The notes under the pieces are model-generated. The model saw only the letters and a program-made list of their open reading frames with translations. It was not told the DNA's origin and searched no databases. The translations under genes were made by a program, and so were the position numbers. Of a DNA stretch of 64,000 bases, positions 46,598 through 54,727 are shown piece by piece. Numbering within the stretch: the stretch's first letter is position 1; each line of letters opens with the position of its first letter. The DNA is from Mycobacterium sp. ELW1 (GTDB taxonomy: Bacteria > Actinomycetota > Actinomycetes > Mycobacteriales > Mycobacteriaceae): contig NZ_CP032155.1 in the NCBI RefSeq assembly GCF_008329905.1, positions 558,001-622,000 on the forward strand. Direction: 5' to 3'.

Positions 46598-46629
46598 ACG
46601 AGCCCCCGCACTTCGGTGCGGGGGCTCGT
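46598..46629. terminator. Bidirectional terminator between clpB and the TetR gene
   Basis: A perfect 14-bp GC-rich stem (ACGAGCCCCCGCAC / GTGCGGGGGCTCGT) has a TTCG tetraloop. It starts 10 nt after the clpB stop and ends 4 nt before the convergent TetR stop. Confidence 0.92.
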
Positions 46630-46633
46630 TGTG

Positions 46634-47188
46634 TCAGGCGTCGGGCATGCCCAGCGCGGCGAGTGCACCGGTGACCGTCGCATCCCGAAGCCGCCGCTGT
46701 GAGCTGTCCGGAAATTGAAGGCAGCAATCCTGTAGGCCACCGAACGCGATGACGCCGCGGGCTGACTGCTCCAGCGTGGGCCGAGAACCGAACACCAAAC
46801 GGCACAGCCGCTCTCGCCATGCCAGAAGCGTGTCGATCAATCCGAGGTCGGCCAGCGTGGTCAGCTCGGTGACCACCAGAATCAGGTCGGCTCGGTGGCG
46901 GTAGTGGAAGTCGAAGTAGCCCTCGAGCAGTTCGCGAGGTGTGGCCCGGGCGGCCGGCGCGCGATTCTCCTGCTCGGTGACAAAGCGCTCGCCCTCGTCG
47001 ATCAGCGGCTGCAGAATGCTGCGGACCAAGTCTTCGCGGGACTTGAAGTGGTAGTAGAGCGCGGGCTTGGTGATGCCGAGCCGATCGGCGATGTCTTGCA
47101 GGCTGGTGCGCTGCACACCCTTCTGGCCGAACAGCTCGCGGGCGACATCCTGGATCCGTTCACGGGTTCCTGACGCCGGCCTGCTCAC
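46634..47188 (-). CDS. TetR-family transcriptional regulator
   Basis: 184 residues from GTG 47188 (TAGGGT 6 nt upstream, leaderless). N-terminal HTH: TRERIQDVARELFGQKGVQRTS, DIADRLGITKPALYYHFKSREDLV. The C-terminal ligand domain includes FHYRHRADLILVVTELTTLADLG and FGGLQDCCLQFPD. Two palindrome-like operators lie between it and the divergent flavin monooxygenase gene, so it should repress both itself and that gene. Ligand unknown. Confidence 0.9.
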   Translation of the reverse strand: MSRPASGTRERIQDVARELFGQKGVQRTSLQDIADRLGITKPALYYHFKSREDLVRSILQPLIDEGERFVTEQENRAPAARATPRELLEGYFDFHYRHRADLILVVTELTTLADLGLIDTLLAWRERLCRLVFGSRPTLEQSARGVIAFGGLQDCCLQFPDSSQRRLRDATVTGALAALGMPDA

Positions 47189-47201
47189 GTAACCACCCTA
47201 A

Positions 47202-47256
47202 CTGACCGATCGTTAAGTGAGCTCGCGACGGATATGCTTACCGACCGTTAAGTAAG
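47202..47256. promoter_or_regulatory. Twin TetR operators in the divergent promoter
   Basis: CTGACCGATCGTTAAGTGAG (47202-47221) and CTTACCGACCGTTAAGTAAG (47237-47256) match at most positions and each has dyad-symmetric ends. They are 35 bp apart between the TetR gene and the monooxygenase, a classical autoregulatory arrangement. Confidence 0.7.
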
Positions 47257-47271
47257 TGAATGGAGGCCACC

Positions 47272-48489
47272 ATGCGCGTACTCGTCTCAGGAGCCAGCAT
47301 CGCCGGACCCGTGCTGGCCTACTGGCTCACCCGGCGCGGCTTCGACGTCACCGTCGTCGAACGCGCTGCGGCACTGCGCAAGACCGGCGGTCACGCCGTC
47401 GACCTGTTCCGGCCGGCGATGGAGATCTCCGAGCGGATGGGGGTGATCGAGCAGGTGCGAGCCCGCGCGACCGGCACCACCCGGATGATCCTGCAGCGCA
47501 CCGGAGGACGCCCACCGGTCGACGTTGATTACCTGAAACTGGTCGGCGTCATCTCGGACCGGCACGTCGAGATCATGCGCGACGACCTGAGCCAGATCTA
47601 CTACGACGCCGGCCGCGGCGATGTCGAGTACCTGTTCGGCGACCAGATCACCGCGATCGCCGACGACGGCACCGTCGACTTCGCCCACGCCGGGCAGCGT
47701 CGCTACGACATCGTCGTCGGGGCGGACGGTCTGCACTCCGGTGTGCGACAACTCGTCTTCGGTCCCGACGCCGCGCACAGCCGGTTCCTCGGCGGCTACC
47801 TCGCCGTGCTCTCGGTACCGAAAGACTTTGCGCGCGATGGTGAAATGACGAGCTTCATCGACACCCGCCGATGGGCGATGATCTATACCGCCGACCACCT
47901 CGACGATGCCCGTGCGGTGTTCCTGTTCCGGCCCGAACAGCCGCTGGACTATCACCATCGTGACGATGCGCGGCAACGCGTACTGCTGCGCACCGCGTTC
48001 GCCGACCTGAACCCGACCGTCGATCGCTGGCTCGCCGAACTCGACGGCCCCGGCTCGTTCTACTTCGACTCCATCACCCAACTGGAGTTGACCAGCTGGT
48101 CGCGGGGCCGGGTCACGCTGGTGGGCGACGCTGGGTACTGCCCGGGACCTGCCGTCGGCGGCAGCACCAGCCTCGCGGTGCTGGGCGCCTACGTGCTGGC
48201 CGGTGAACTCGAGCGGGCCGGGGGCGACCATGTCGCGGCGTTCGCCGCGTACGAGGCGGTGATGGCCGATCCGGTGCGCCACAGCCGAGCGTTTGCCCGC
48301 ACGGTGGCCAAGACCCTGGTGCCGCGTTCGGAATTCGGGGTGTGGGCCCTGGTCACCGCGGGCCGCGTTCTGGATGCGCTGCCGGCCGGGCTGACCAGGG
48401 CCGTCGCCAAGCTCAACGACAGCGGCGTGCGGTTGTACGACGCCATGGGTTACCCCGACTACCCGGTGCCCGCCTCTGCTATTGATTGA
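47272..48489 (+). CDS. FAD-dependent monooxygenase
   Basis: 405 residues from ATG 47272 with GGAGG 5 nt upstream. Rossmann FAD motif VLVSGASIAGPVLAYWL (GxSxxGP variant), an Arg-containing HVEIMRDDLSQIYY, DG motif VGADGLHSGVRQ and GD motif GRVTLVGDAGYCPGPAVGG. Group A aromatic hydroxylase/TetX-like flavoproteins show this set. Divergent from and probably repressed by the TetR regulator, suggesting inducible oxidation of an aromatic or xenobiotic compound. The following hydrolase overlaps by one base. Confidence 0.88.
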   Translation: MRVLVSGASIAGPVLAYWLTRRGFDVTVVERAAALRKTGGHAVDLFRPAMEISERMGVIEQVRARATGTTRMILQRTGGRPPVDVDYLKLVGVISDRHVEIMRDDLSQIYYDAGRGDVEYLFGDQITAIADDGTVDFAHAGQRRYDIVVGADGLHSGVRQLVFGPDAAHSRFLGGYLAVLSVPKDFARDGEMTSFIDTRRWAMIYTADHLDDARAVFLFRPEQPLDYHHRDDARQRVLLRTAFADLNPTVDRWLAELDGPGSFYFDSITQLELTSWSRGRVTLVGDAGYCPGPAVGGSTSLAVLGAYVLAGELERAGGDHVAAFAAYEAVMADPVRHSRAFARTVAKTLVPRSEFGVWALVTAGRVLDALPAGLTRAVAKLNDSGVRLYDAMGYPDYPVPASAID

Positions 48490-49907
48490 TGGTGCCGACC
48501 ACTGATCCCGTCATCGTCGCGGTCCCCGGGCAACCCAATCTGCTGCTCGGCGCCTACGACCTGGCGACGCTGGGATACCGCGCCGACGAGTTCTTCGTCT
48601 CGGGCACCGCGGCGTCCTACGCGCCCGACCACTCCCCGGGTCGCTCCGCTCTCCCCCTAGCCTTCGGCGGGGCGGTACCCCCAGCCCACCGGACGGAATC
48701 AGCGGACTACACCACCCGCATCGTGGTCCTGCGGCCGGTGGACGACGCTGCCTGGAACGGGACCGCCATCGCCGAATGGCTCAACGTCAGCGGCGGAATC
48801 GATGCCCCCGCCGTCTGGTTCATGGCGCACCGGGAGATCGCCCGCAGCGGGTACGCCTATGTCGTGGTCTCCGCCCAACGGGTCGGGATCGAGGGCGGGC
48901 TCAGCCTGGTCGGCGATGCGTCCCTGAAAACACTGGATCCGCAACGCTATTGCGACCTGAGCCACCCGGGCGACGCGTACGCCTACGACATCTTCACCCA
49001 GGTGGGCCGGGCCGTTCGTGCCGGCGCGGTCGACGGCCTGACCCCGGACGTCGTGCTGGCCGCCGGGGAATCGCAATCGGCCACCTTCCTGACCACCTAC
49101 GTCAACGAGGTCGATCCGGACGCGGCGGTGCTCGACGGCTTCCTGATCCACTCCCGGTTCGGCTCGGCGGCGCCGCTGGACGGGACCTCCCTGCTCGACG
49201 AATCCGGCTCGTTCCACTCCGTACCGGTGCCGTTCCGCGCCGACCTGCGGGTGCCGGTGCTGACGGTGATCACCGAGACGGATCTGCTCGGCGCCCGGCT
49301 GCTGGGCTACCGCCATGCCCGCGTACCGGACGCCGAGCATCTGCGGGTCTGGGAGATCCCGGGCTCGGCGCACGCCGACAACTACACGATCCGGGTCGGC
49401 TTCATCGACAACGGCACCGTCCCGCTCGAGCAGATCGTGGCGGCCTACGCGCCCACCAACGACCTGATGGGCCAGCAGCTGCCGCACTACATCAACTTCG
49501 CCCCGCAACACCACTACGTGCTGCAGGCCGCGGTCGCGCAACTGCATGACTGGGTGCGCACCGGAAGGCCGGCGCCGAGCGCGCCGCGGATCGACCTGAC
49601 CGACACCGAGCCCGCTGAACTCGTTCTCGATGCGCATGGTGTGGCCACCGGAGGCGTGCGAACGCCCTGGGTCGACGTGCCCACGGCTCGGACATCGGGG
49701 GCCGGCAGCGACGACAACGTGCTGCTCGCCATCTTCGGCTCGGGACAGCCGTTCGACGCCGCGACGCTGGCCGAGCTGTATCCGGGCGGCGGCGCCGAAT
49801 ACCTGGAGCGGTTCACCGCCGCGCTGGACGATGCCATCGCGGCCGGCGTCCTGCTGGCGGCCGACCGCGCGGAAATCCTCGAACTCGCCGAGGCGACCGG
49901 GCCGTAA
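48489..49907 (+). CDS. Large alpha/beta hydrolase-like protein
   Basis: 472 residues from ATG 48489, whose A is the last base of the upstream stop (ATGG after TGA). Contains EWLNVSGGIDAPAVW, a possible nucleophile AAGESQSATFL, acid region VITETDLL and a His in EIPGSAHADNYT. This pattern occurs in a family of ~450-residue alpha/beta hydrolase-domain proteins. Residues ~50-68 (PGRSALPLAFGGAVPPAHR) interrupt the expected N-terminal sequence and are encoded by a repeat-like GC-rich insertion. Operon with the monooxygenase, so it may process its product. Confidence 0.78.
   Translation: MVPTTDPVIVAVPGQPNLLLGAYDLATLGYRADEFFVSGTAASYAPDHSPGRSALPLAFGGAVPPAHRTESADYTTRIVVLRPVDDAAWNGTAIAEWLNVSGGIDAPAVWFMAHREIARSGYAYVVVSAQRVGIEGGLSLVGDASLKTLDPQRYCDLSHPGDAYAYDIFTQVGRAVRAGAVDGLTPDVVLAAGESQSATFLTTYVNEVDPDAAVLDGFLIHSRFGSAAPLDGTSLLDESGSFHSVPVPFRADLRVPVLTVITETDLLGARLLGYRHARVPDAEHLRVWEIPGSAHADNYTIRVGFIDNGTVPLEQIVAAYAPTNDLMGQQLPHYINFAPQHHYVLQAAVAQLHDWVRTGRPAPSAPRIDLTDTEPAELVLDAHGVATGGVRTPWVDVPTARTSGAGSDDNVLLAIFGSGQPFDAATLAELYPGGGAEYLERFTAALDDAIAAGVLLAADRAEILELAEATGP
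48634..48690. repeat. GC-rich repeat-like insertion inside the hydrolase gene
   Basis: CCCCGGGTCGCTCCGCTC is followed by CCCCCTAGCC-TTC-GGCGGGG and GGTACCCCC, giving a strong potential hairpin. It is in frame. It is related to the element at 36196-36232 (shared GTCGCT-CGCTC then CGGCGGGG). Confidence 0.4.
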
Positions 49908-49953
49908 TAGGTCTGTGACCTGCTGGAGTTCTCGCTTCCGGGCAGTGAGCAGA

Positions 49954-49959
49954 TACGCT
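49954..49959 (+). promoter_or_regulatory. -10 hexamer TACGCT, leaderless start of ttfA
   Basis: TACGCT ends 7 nt before ATG 49967; no Shine-Dalgarno sequence. Confidence 0.5.
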
Positions 49960-49966
49960 AGGCCTA

Positions 49967-50752
49967 ATGGTTCCGTTCTGGTTCACGCTGTCCGCGCTCT
50001 GCTTCGTGGGTGCGGCGGTGCTGTTGTACGTCGACATTGGTCGTCGACGTGGTTTGGGCCGCCGCCGTAAGTCCTGGGCGCGGTCGCACGGGTTCGACTT
50101 CGAACCCGAGTCCGCCGAGATCATCGACCGCTGGAAGCGCGGGGTGATGTCCACCGTCGGCGATGTCACGGCCCGCAACGTGGTGCTCGGGCAGATCCGC
50201 GGCGAGGCGGTCTACATCTTCGACCTCGAAGACGTCGCCACTGTGATCGCGCTGCACCGCAAGGTCGGCACGAACGTGGTGATGGATCTGCGCCTCAAGG
50301 GCATCGCCGAGCCGCGGGAGAGCGACGTCTGGCTGCTGGGCGCCATCGGCCCGCGGATGGTCTATTCGACCAACCTCGACGCCGCCCGCCGCGCCTGTGA
50401 CCGCCGGATGGTGACGTTCGCCCACACCGCGCCGGACTGCGCCGAGATCATGTGGAACGAGCAGAATTGGACGCTGGTCTCCATGCCGATCTCGTCCACC
50501 CGGGCCCAGTGGGATGAAGGCCTGCGCACCGTGCGGCAGTTCAACGACCTGCTGCGGGTGCTGCCCCCGACCGTGCAGCCGGCTCTGACTCAATCCGCCG
50601 GGCGGCGCAACGCCTCCCCGGGTCGCCCGCTGGCCCCCGCCGGCCGCCGGGAACTGCCGCCGGGACACGTCGATGCTCCGCCGCCGCTGCGCCCGCAGCA
50701 GCCGCGCAGTGTCGGCCAGACCGGCACTCAGGCTCCCAACTACCAGCGCTGA
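49967..50752 (+). CDS. ttfA: TtfA, trehalose monomycolate transport factor (Rv0383c homologue)
   Basis: 261 residues. One N-terminal transmembrane helix (about 4-24, FWFTLSALCFVGAAVLLYVDI), a basic stop-transfer RRRGLGRRRK, then a ~170-residue cytoplasmic domain (SWARSHGFDFEPESAEIIDRW). A disordered Pro/Arg/Gln-rich tail follows. In M. tuberculosis the homologue Rv0383c lies between clpB and pyrE as here, and is an essential partner of MmpL3 for moving trehalose monomycolate across the inner membrane. Identification rests on topology, length and synteny. Confidence 0.8.
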   Translation: MVPFWFTLSALCFVGAAVLLYVDIGRRRGLGRRRKSWARSHGFDFEPESAEIIDRWKRGVMSTVGDVTARNVVLGQIRGEAVYIFDLEDVATVIALHRKVGTNVVMDLRLKGIAEPRESDVWLLGAIGPRMVYSTNLDAARRACDRRMVTFAHTAPDCAEIMWNEQNWTLVSMPISSTRAQWDEGLRTVRQFNDLLRVLPPTVQPALTQSAGRRNASPGRPLAPAGRRELPPGHVDAPPPLRPQQPRSVGQTGTQAPNYQR

Positions 50753-50757
50753 CCCGG

Positions 50758-50763
50758 TAGGGT
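50758..50763 (+). promoter_or_regulatory. -10 hexamer TAGGGT, leaderless start at 50770
   Basis: TAGGGT ends 6 nt before GTG 50770, 5 nt after the ttfA stop. Confidence 0.5.
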
Positions 50764-50769
50764 CGCGGC

Positions 50770-51546
50770 GTGCCCCGTCCTGTTGCCCTGATCACCGGCC
50801 CCACCGCGGGACTCGGTGCGGGCTACGCCCGCCGCTACGCGCGGGACGGCTACGACCTCGTTCTGGTCGCCCGCTCCGTGGATCGACTCGAGGACCTCGC
50901 CGCCGAGCTGAGAGCCGCCCACGGTGTCGACGTGGAGGTGCTGCCCGCCGACCTCACCGAGGCTGCCGACCGCGCGCGAGTCGCCGACCGGCTGGCCGCC
51001 GGGGTACAGGTGCTCGTGAACAACGCCGGGTTCGGCACGTCGGGTGAATTCTGGACCGCCGACCCCGCCCAGCTGCAGGCCCAGCTCGACGTCAACGTCA
51101 CCGCCGTCATGCACTTCACCCGCGCGGCCCTGCCGTCGATGATCGAAGCCGGCTCGGGCACCGTCATCAACATCGCCAGTGTCGCCGGTCTGCTGTCAGG
51201 TCGCGGGTCCACCTATTCGGCGTCGAAGGCCTGGGTGGTGTCGTTCACCGAAGGGCTCGCCAACGGTATCGCCGGTACCGGCGTCGGCATTCACGCCGTC
51301 TGCCCCGGATTCGTCCACACCGAATTCCATGAGCGGGCCGGCATCGACATGAAGTCGATCCCGAACATCTTGTGGCTCAACGTCGATGACGTTGTCGCCG
51401 AAAGCCTGGCCGACGTGGCCAAGGGCAAGGTCATCAGCATTCCCGGCCTGCAGTACAAGGTACTGACCTCGGTCGGCCGGCTGGTTCCGCGGGGCCTGGT
51501 CCGCGCGGTCAACAACACGATGGGAAGAGGCCGTGGGCGCACCTGA
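50770..51546 (+). CDS. SDR family short-chain dehydrogenase
   Basis: 258 residues from GTG 50770. Cofactor motif TGPTAGLG (TGxxxGxG), NNAGFGTSG, catalytic Ser in INIASVAG and YSASK (Tyr-x3-Lys). Typical of the DltE/YqjQ-like SDRs of mycobacteria, substrate unknown. Its 3' end overlaps pyrE by 14 bp, so pyrE probably depends on its transcription. Confidence 0.88.
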   Translation: MPRPVALITGPTAGLGAGYARRYARDGYDLVLVARSVDRLEDLAAELRAAHGVDVEVLPADLTEAADRARVADRLAAGVQVLVNNAGFGTSGEFWTADPAQLQAQLDVNVTAVMHFTRAALPSMIEAGSGTVINIASVAGLLSGRGSTYSASKAWVVSFTEGLANGIAGTGVGIHAVCPGFVHTEFHERAGIDMKSIPNILWLNVDDVVAESLADVAKGKVISIPGLQYKVLTSVGRLVPRGLVRAVNNTMGRGRGRT

Positions 51547-52093
51547 ACTCAACGCCACCGAACGCGCCGAACTCGCCGAGCTGGTCCGCCGGCTTTCTGT
51601 GGTGTTCGGCCGGGTGACCCTGTCGTCGGGCAAGGAAGCCGACTACTACGTCGACTTACGCCGCGCCACTTTGCATCACCGGGCCGCCCCGCTGATCGGT
51701 CGGCTGATGCGCGAACTGACCGCGGACTGGGATTACACCGCCGTCGGCGGGCTGACCATGGGTGCTGACCCGGTGGCCAGCGCGGTCATGCACGCGCCGG
51801 GCCGCCCGATCGACGCGTTCGTGGTGCGTAAAGCGGTGAAAAGCCATGGGATGCAACGTCTGATCGAAGGCGCGGAGGTATCGGGCAAGCGAGTCCTGGT
51901 TGTCGAGGACACCAGCACCACCGGCGGCTCCGCGCTGACCGCCGTGCAGAGCGTGCGCGAGGCGGGCGGGATCGTCGTGGGGGTCGCGACGGTGGTGGAC
52001 CGGGCAACCGGGGCCGCGGAGGCGATCGAGGCCGAAGGGGTGCCCTACCGAAGCCTGCTGGGTCTGGCCGACCTGGGTCTGCCGACCACCTGA
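51533..52093 (+). CDS. pyrE: Orotate phosphoribosyltransferase
   Basis: 186 residues from GTG 51533. PRPP-binding motif VLVVEDTSTTGGSAL, catalytic loop RKAVKSHGMQRLIEG, and VTLSSGKEADYYVDLRR near the N terminus. Converts orotate and PRPP to orotidine 5'-phosphate in UMP synthesis. Length and synteny (clpB-ttfA-pyrE) match Rv0382c; the upstream SDR is extra relative to M. tuberculosis. Confidence 0.96.
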   Translation: MGAPELNATERAELAELVRRLSVVFGRVTLSSGKEADYYVDLRRATLHHRAAPLIGRLMRELTADWDYTAVGGLTMGADPVASAVMHAPGRPIDAFVVRKAVKSHGMQRLIEGAEVSGKRVLVVEDTSTTGGSALTAVQSVREAGGIVVGVATVVDRATGAAEAIEAEGVPYRSLLGLADLGLPTT

Positions 52094-52101
52094 TACCTCC
52101 G

Positions 52102-52875
52102 GTGAAAAACGACGAGGAGCTCATCGAGGCTTCGGAATGGCAGTGGGACGACGTCGTCGACGTGATCTGCGCCGGCGCCGGTCCCGGCGCGCTGGCCCAC
52201 GCGATCTGCTGCGCCGACCACGATTTGGACGTCGAAATCGCTGACGCTGAGATCGGCTGGCAGGCATTGGATCCCGATACGGCTGCCTACCTGGAATCGA
52301 TGACCGAAGACCTCGGGCTGGCAGGTACGCCGGCCCGGGACCTCGAGCTCACCGCGGTTCGGGTCCAGCCGGTGCCAGCCAAGACGGATCGTCGCGCCAC
52401 GATCGAGCCGTTCTTCGGCTCCCGGTTGCGCGATTGGTCGGTGCGCTGCCTCGCCTCGCCGTTCGGTGTGATCTACAGCCACGTTCCCGACATCATGACT
52501 CCGATGCGAGCCGAATCCGCCGAGACCGTCCGGGTTGCGGTGCTGGGCGACTACCGGCCCGACGCGGACCGTCCCGGCCGGGCGCTGGCCGAGTGGCTGC
52601 GTGAGCAGGCTGATGACCGCGACATCTACGGTGCGAGCGGTACGGTGTTGCAGCGGTTGATCTTCGAGTACGGACGCATCGCCGGCGCGGAGTTGTCCAC
52701 GCCGCAAGGATCGCGACTGGTACGCGCGACCGCAGGCGTGGCGTTGTCGATCGGGCCGTGGCCGGCCGAGACCGACTGGCCCGTCCAAACGGGTCTGGCC
52801 GACGGAGCTCAGGTCGCGGTGGTGAGCCGCACTGCCAGCCGATTCGGCCGCGTCGAACTGCTGTACAGCTTCTGA
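52102..52875 (+). CDS. Rossmann/FAD-binding-like protein of unknown function
   Basis: 257 residues from GTG at 52102, 8 nt after pyrE. An N-terminal dinucleotide-binding motif VDVICAGAGPGALAHAICCADHDLDVEIAD is clear. No second FAD contact or catalytic domain of ketosteroid dehydrogenase-type flavoproteins follows; the rest (AVLGDYRPDADRPGRALAEWLREQ, GVALSIGPWPAETDW) is unfamiliar. It holds the place of M. tuberculosis Rv0381c next to pyrE. Could be a degenerate flavoprotein with a non-catalytic role. Ends one base before the convergent GGDEF-EAL gene. Confidence 0.65.
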   Translation: MKNDEELIEASEWQWDDVVDVICAGAGPGALAHAICCADHDLDVEIADAEIGWQALDPDTAAYLESMTEDLGLAGTPARDLELTAVRVQPVPAKTDRRATIEPFFGSRLRDWSVRCLASPFGVIYSHVPDIMTPMRAESAETVRVAVLGDYRPDADRPGRALAEWLREQADDRDIYGASGTVLQRLIFEYGRIAGAELSTPQGSRLVRATAGVALSIGPWPAETDWPVQTGLADGAQVAVVSRTASRFGRVELLYSF

Positions 52876-52876
52876 A

Positions 52877-54727
52877 TCAGTTCCGGACCGGCACGGAAAA
52901 GTCGAGTGGGATAACCCTTTTGGCGAACAGTTCGGCCATGGCGGCGCTGGGGATGGGCCGGGACAACAGGAAGCCCTGAGCGCGGTGGCAGCCGTGTTGG
53001 AGCAGCGTCATCGCCGCCGTCGGCGACTCCACGCCCTCGGCCACCAGTTCGAGGTTGAACGCCTCGGCCAGCGCGATGATCGCTCGCACGATCGCCAGGT
53101 CCTCGGGGTTGGTCCCGAGTTCGAGGACGAAGCCCTTGTCGATCTTGAGGGTGTCCACCGGAAGCGACTTCAGATGGGTGAGCACGCTGTAGCCGGTGCC
53201 GAAGTCGTCGATGGCGATGCGGACCCCGACCTCTTTGAGCCCGGCCAGGGTGATTCGAGTGGTTTCGATGTCCTGCACCACAACACTTTCGGTGATCTCC
53301 AGACACACCGACTTACCGTCGAGGCCGAACTCGGCGATCGTGTCGCGGACCGATGCGACGAATCCGTCCGCGACCAGCTGGACGGGCGAGACATTGATCC
53401 GGATGACCGCGTCCTTGGCGATGCCGCTGGCCTGCCACCGACTGAACTCCTCGCACGCGGTACGCATCACCCAACGGCCCAATTCGCCTGCCAGATTGAT
53501 GGATTCGGCGACATGGATGAACGAGTCCGGCAGCAGCAGGCCGCGGGTCGGGTGCTGCCAGCGCACCAGCGCCTCGGTCGCCAGGATCTCCCCGGTGCGC
53601 ATGTCGACCTCGGGCAGGTAGTGCAGGATCAGCGACCCGGTATCGATCACGTCCTGTAGGTGCAGTTCGATGTCGTTGCGGAATTCGCTTCTCAGCGACA
53701 TCTCGTCGGTGAAGACCGCGATCTTGTTGCCGCCGGCATTCTTGGCGTTGAGCACCGCCTGGTCGGCGCGCCGTAACAGGTCCGATGTGGTGTCCCGGCC
53801 CGGAACACCCACTGCGACACCGGCACTGACGGTGCGGGTGAGCGTCTCGCCGCCGATGGTAACCCGGTCGCGCAACGAATCCTGCAGCCGGTGGGCCAGT
53901 GCCTCGGCGGCTTCGGCGTCCACCGAACCGGCCGGCACGATCACGAACTCGTCACCACCGAGGCGGGCGATCACGTCGCCGTCGCCGGTCTCTTCGCGCA
54001 ACCGTTCGGCGAACGCCTGGATGAACCAGTCGCCGGCGTGGTGACCGAGATAGTCGTTGATCGCCTTGAGCCGGTCGAGATCGAGGAACAGCACCGAGAC
54101 CGGACCCGGCTCCTCAGATCGCAACCGCTCATCGAGATGGGCCAGCAATGCCCGCCGGTTGTAGAGCCCGGTCAGGTCGTCGTGCTCAGCGAGGTAACGC
54201 AGCTGGTCTTCGGCGACCACACGCGCCTGCACCTGGGCGAACAGGGAGGCGATCGCCTTGAGCGCGTTGGTTTCCTCGGGTGTCCAATCCTTGATGCCAA
54301 TCTTGATGAAACCCAGGCACCCGGTGGTGATTTCACCCGACAGCAACGGCACTGACGCCAGCGAGGGAAGGGTCACACCGCTGGCCTCCTGGACCCGGCG
54401 CTGATAGTCCTCGGCGTCATCGGGGGCGGGCTCGGGCGAGAAGAAGACCGGTTCCTTGGCATTCTCCGCGGCCGCGAAAATCGGGTCGGCGCCATCGAAG
54501 TAGACGACCCCGAGAGGATCGGGATCCGGCACGTCGGGGCGCGGCGGCCACTCCGCGACGAGCACGGTGGCACGAATCGCGTGGTCGTTGTACCGCAGAA
54601 AGCTGAAGTCGACACCGAACGAGGCCACCAGGTCCGCGAGGACATCCTGGCTCACCTGAGCCGAGGTCGCGGATGTGGCCGCCATCAACTTGGCGGCCAC
54701 ATTCGTGACGAGGGTGTCGAGGCTCAT
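52877..54727 (-). CDS. Bifunctional GAF-GGDEF-EAL cyclic-di-GMP enzyme (Rv1354c/DcpA type)
   Basis: 616 residues; ATG overlaps the stop of the upstream gene (ATGA). N-terminal GAF sensor (~20-175), GGDEF domain with intact GGDEF (257-261) and EAL domain with intact EAL (385-387), plus DDFGTGYS and EGVES signature regions. Both synthesis and hydrolysis of c-di-GMP are therefore possible, as shown for mycobacterial homologues with this domain order. Soluble, no membrane helices. Last gene of a coupled operon with a ThiF-nitroreductase fusion, as in the M. tuberculosis Rv1354c/Rv1355c pair. Confidence 0.92.
   Translation of the reverse strand: MSLDTLVTNVAAKLMAATSATSAQVSQDVLADLVASFGVDFSFLRYNDHAIRATVLVAEWPPRPDVPDPDPLGVVYFDGADPIFAAAENAKEPVFFSPEPAPDDAEDYQRRVQEASGVTLPSLASVPLLSGEITTGCLGFIKIGIKDWTPEETNALKAIASLFAQVQARVVAEDQLRYLAEHDDLTGLYNRRALLAHLDERLRSEEPGPVSVLFLDLDRLKAINDYLGHHAGDWFIQAFAERLREETGDGDVIARLGGDEFVIVPAGSVDAEAAEALAHRLQDSLRDRVTIGGETLTRTVSAGVAVGVPGRDTTSDLLRRADQAVLNAKNAGGNKIAVFTDEMSLRSEFRNDIELHLQDVIDTGSLILHYLPEVDMRTGEILATEALVRWQHPTRGLLLPDSFIHVAESINLAGELGRWVMRTACEEFSRWQASGIAKDAVIRINVSPVQLVADGFVASVRDTIAEFGLDGKSVCLEITESVVVQDIETTRITLAGLKEVGVRIAIDDFGTGYSVLTHLKSLPVDTLKIDKGFVLELGTNPEDLAIVRAIIALAEAFNLELVAEGVESPTAAMTLLQHGCHRAQGFLLSRPIPSAAMAELFAKRVIPLDFSVPVRN

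Noticed and set aside
43984..46740. Minus-strand open frame of 918 codons opposite clpB
   Set aside because: Shadow of clpB; the translation is compositionally biased and ClpB motifs are unambiguous on the plus strand.
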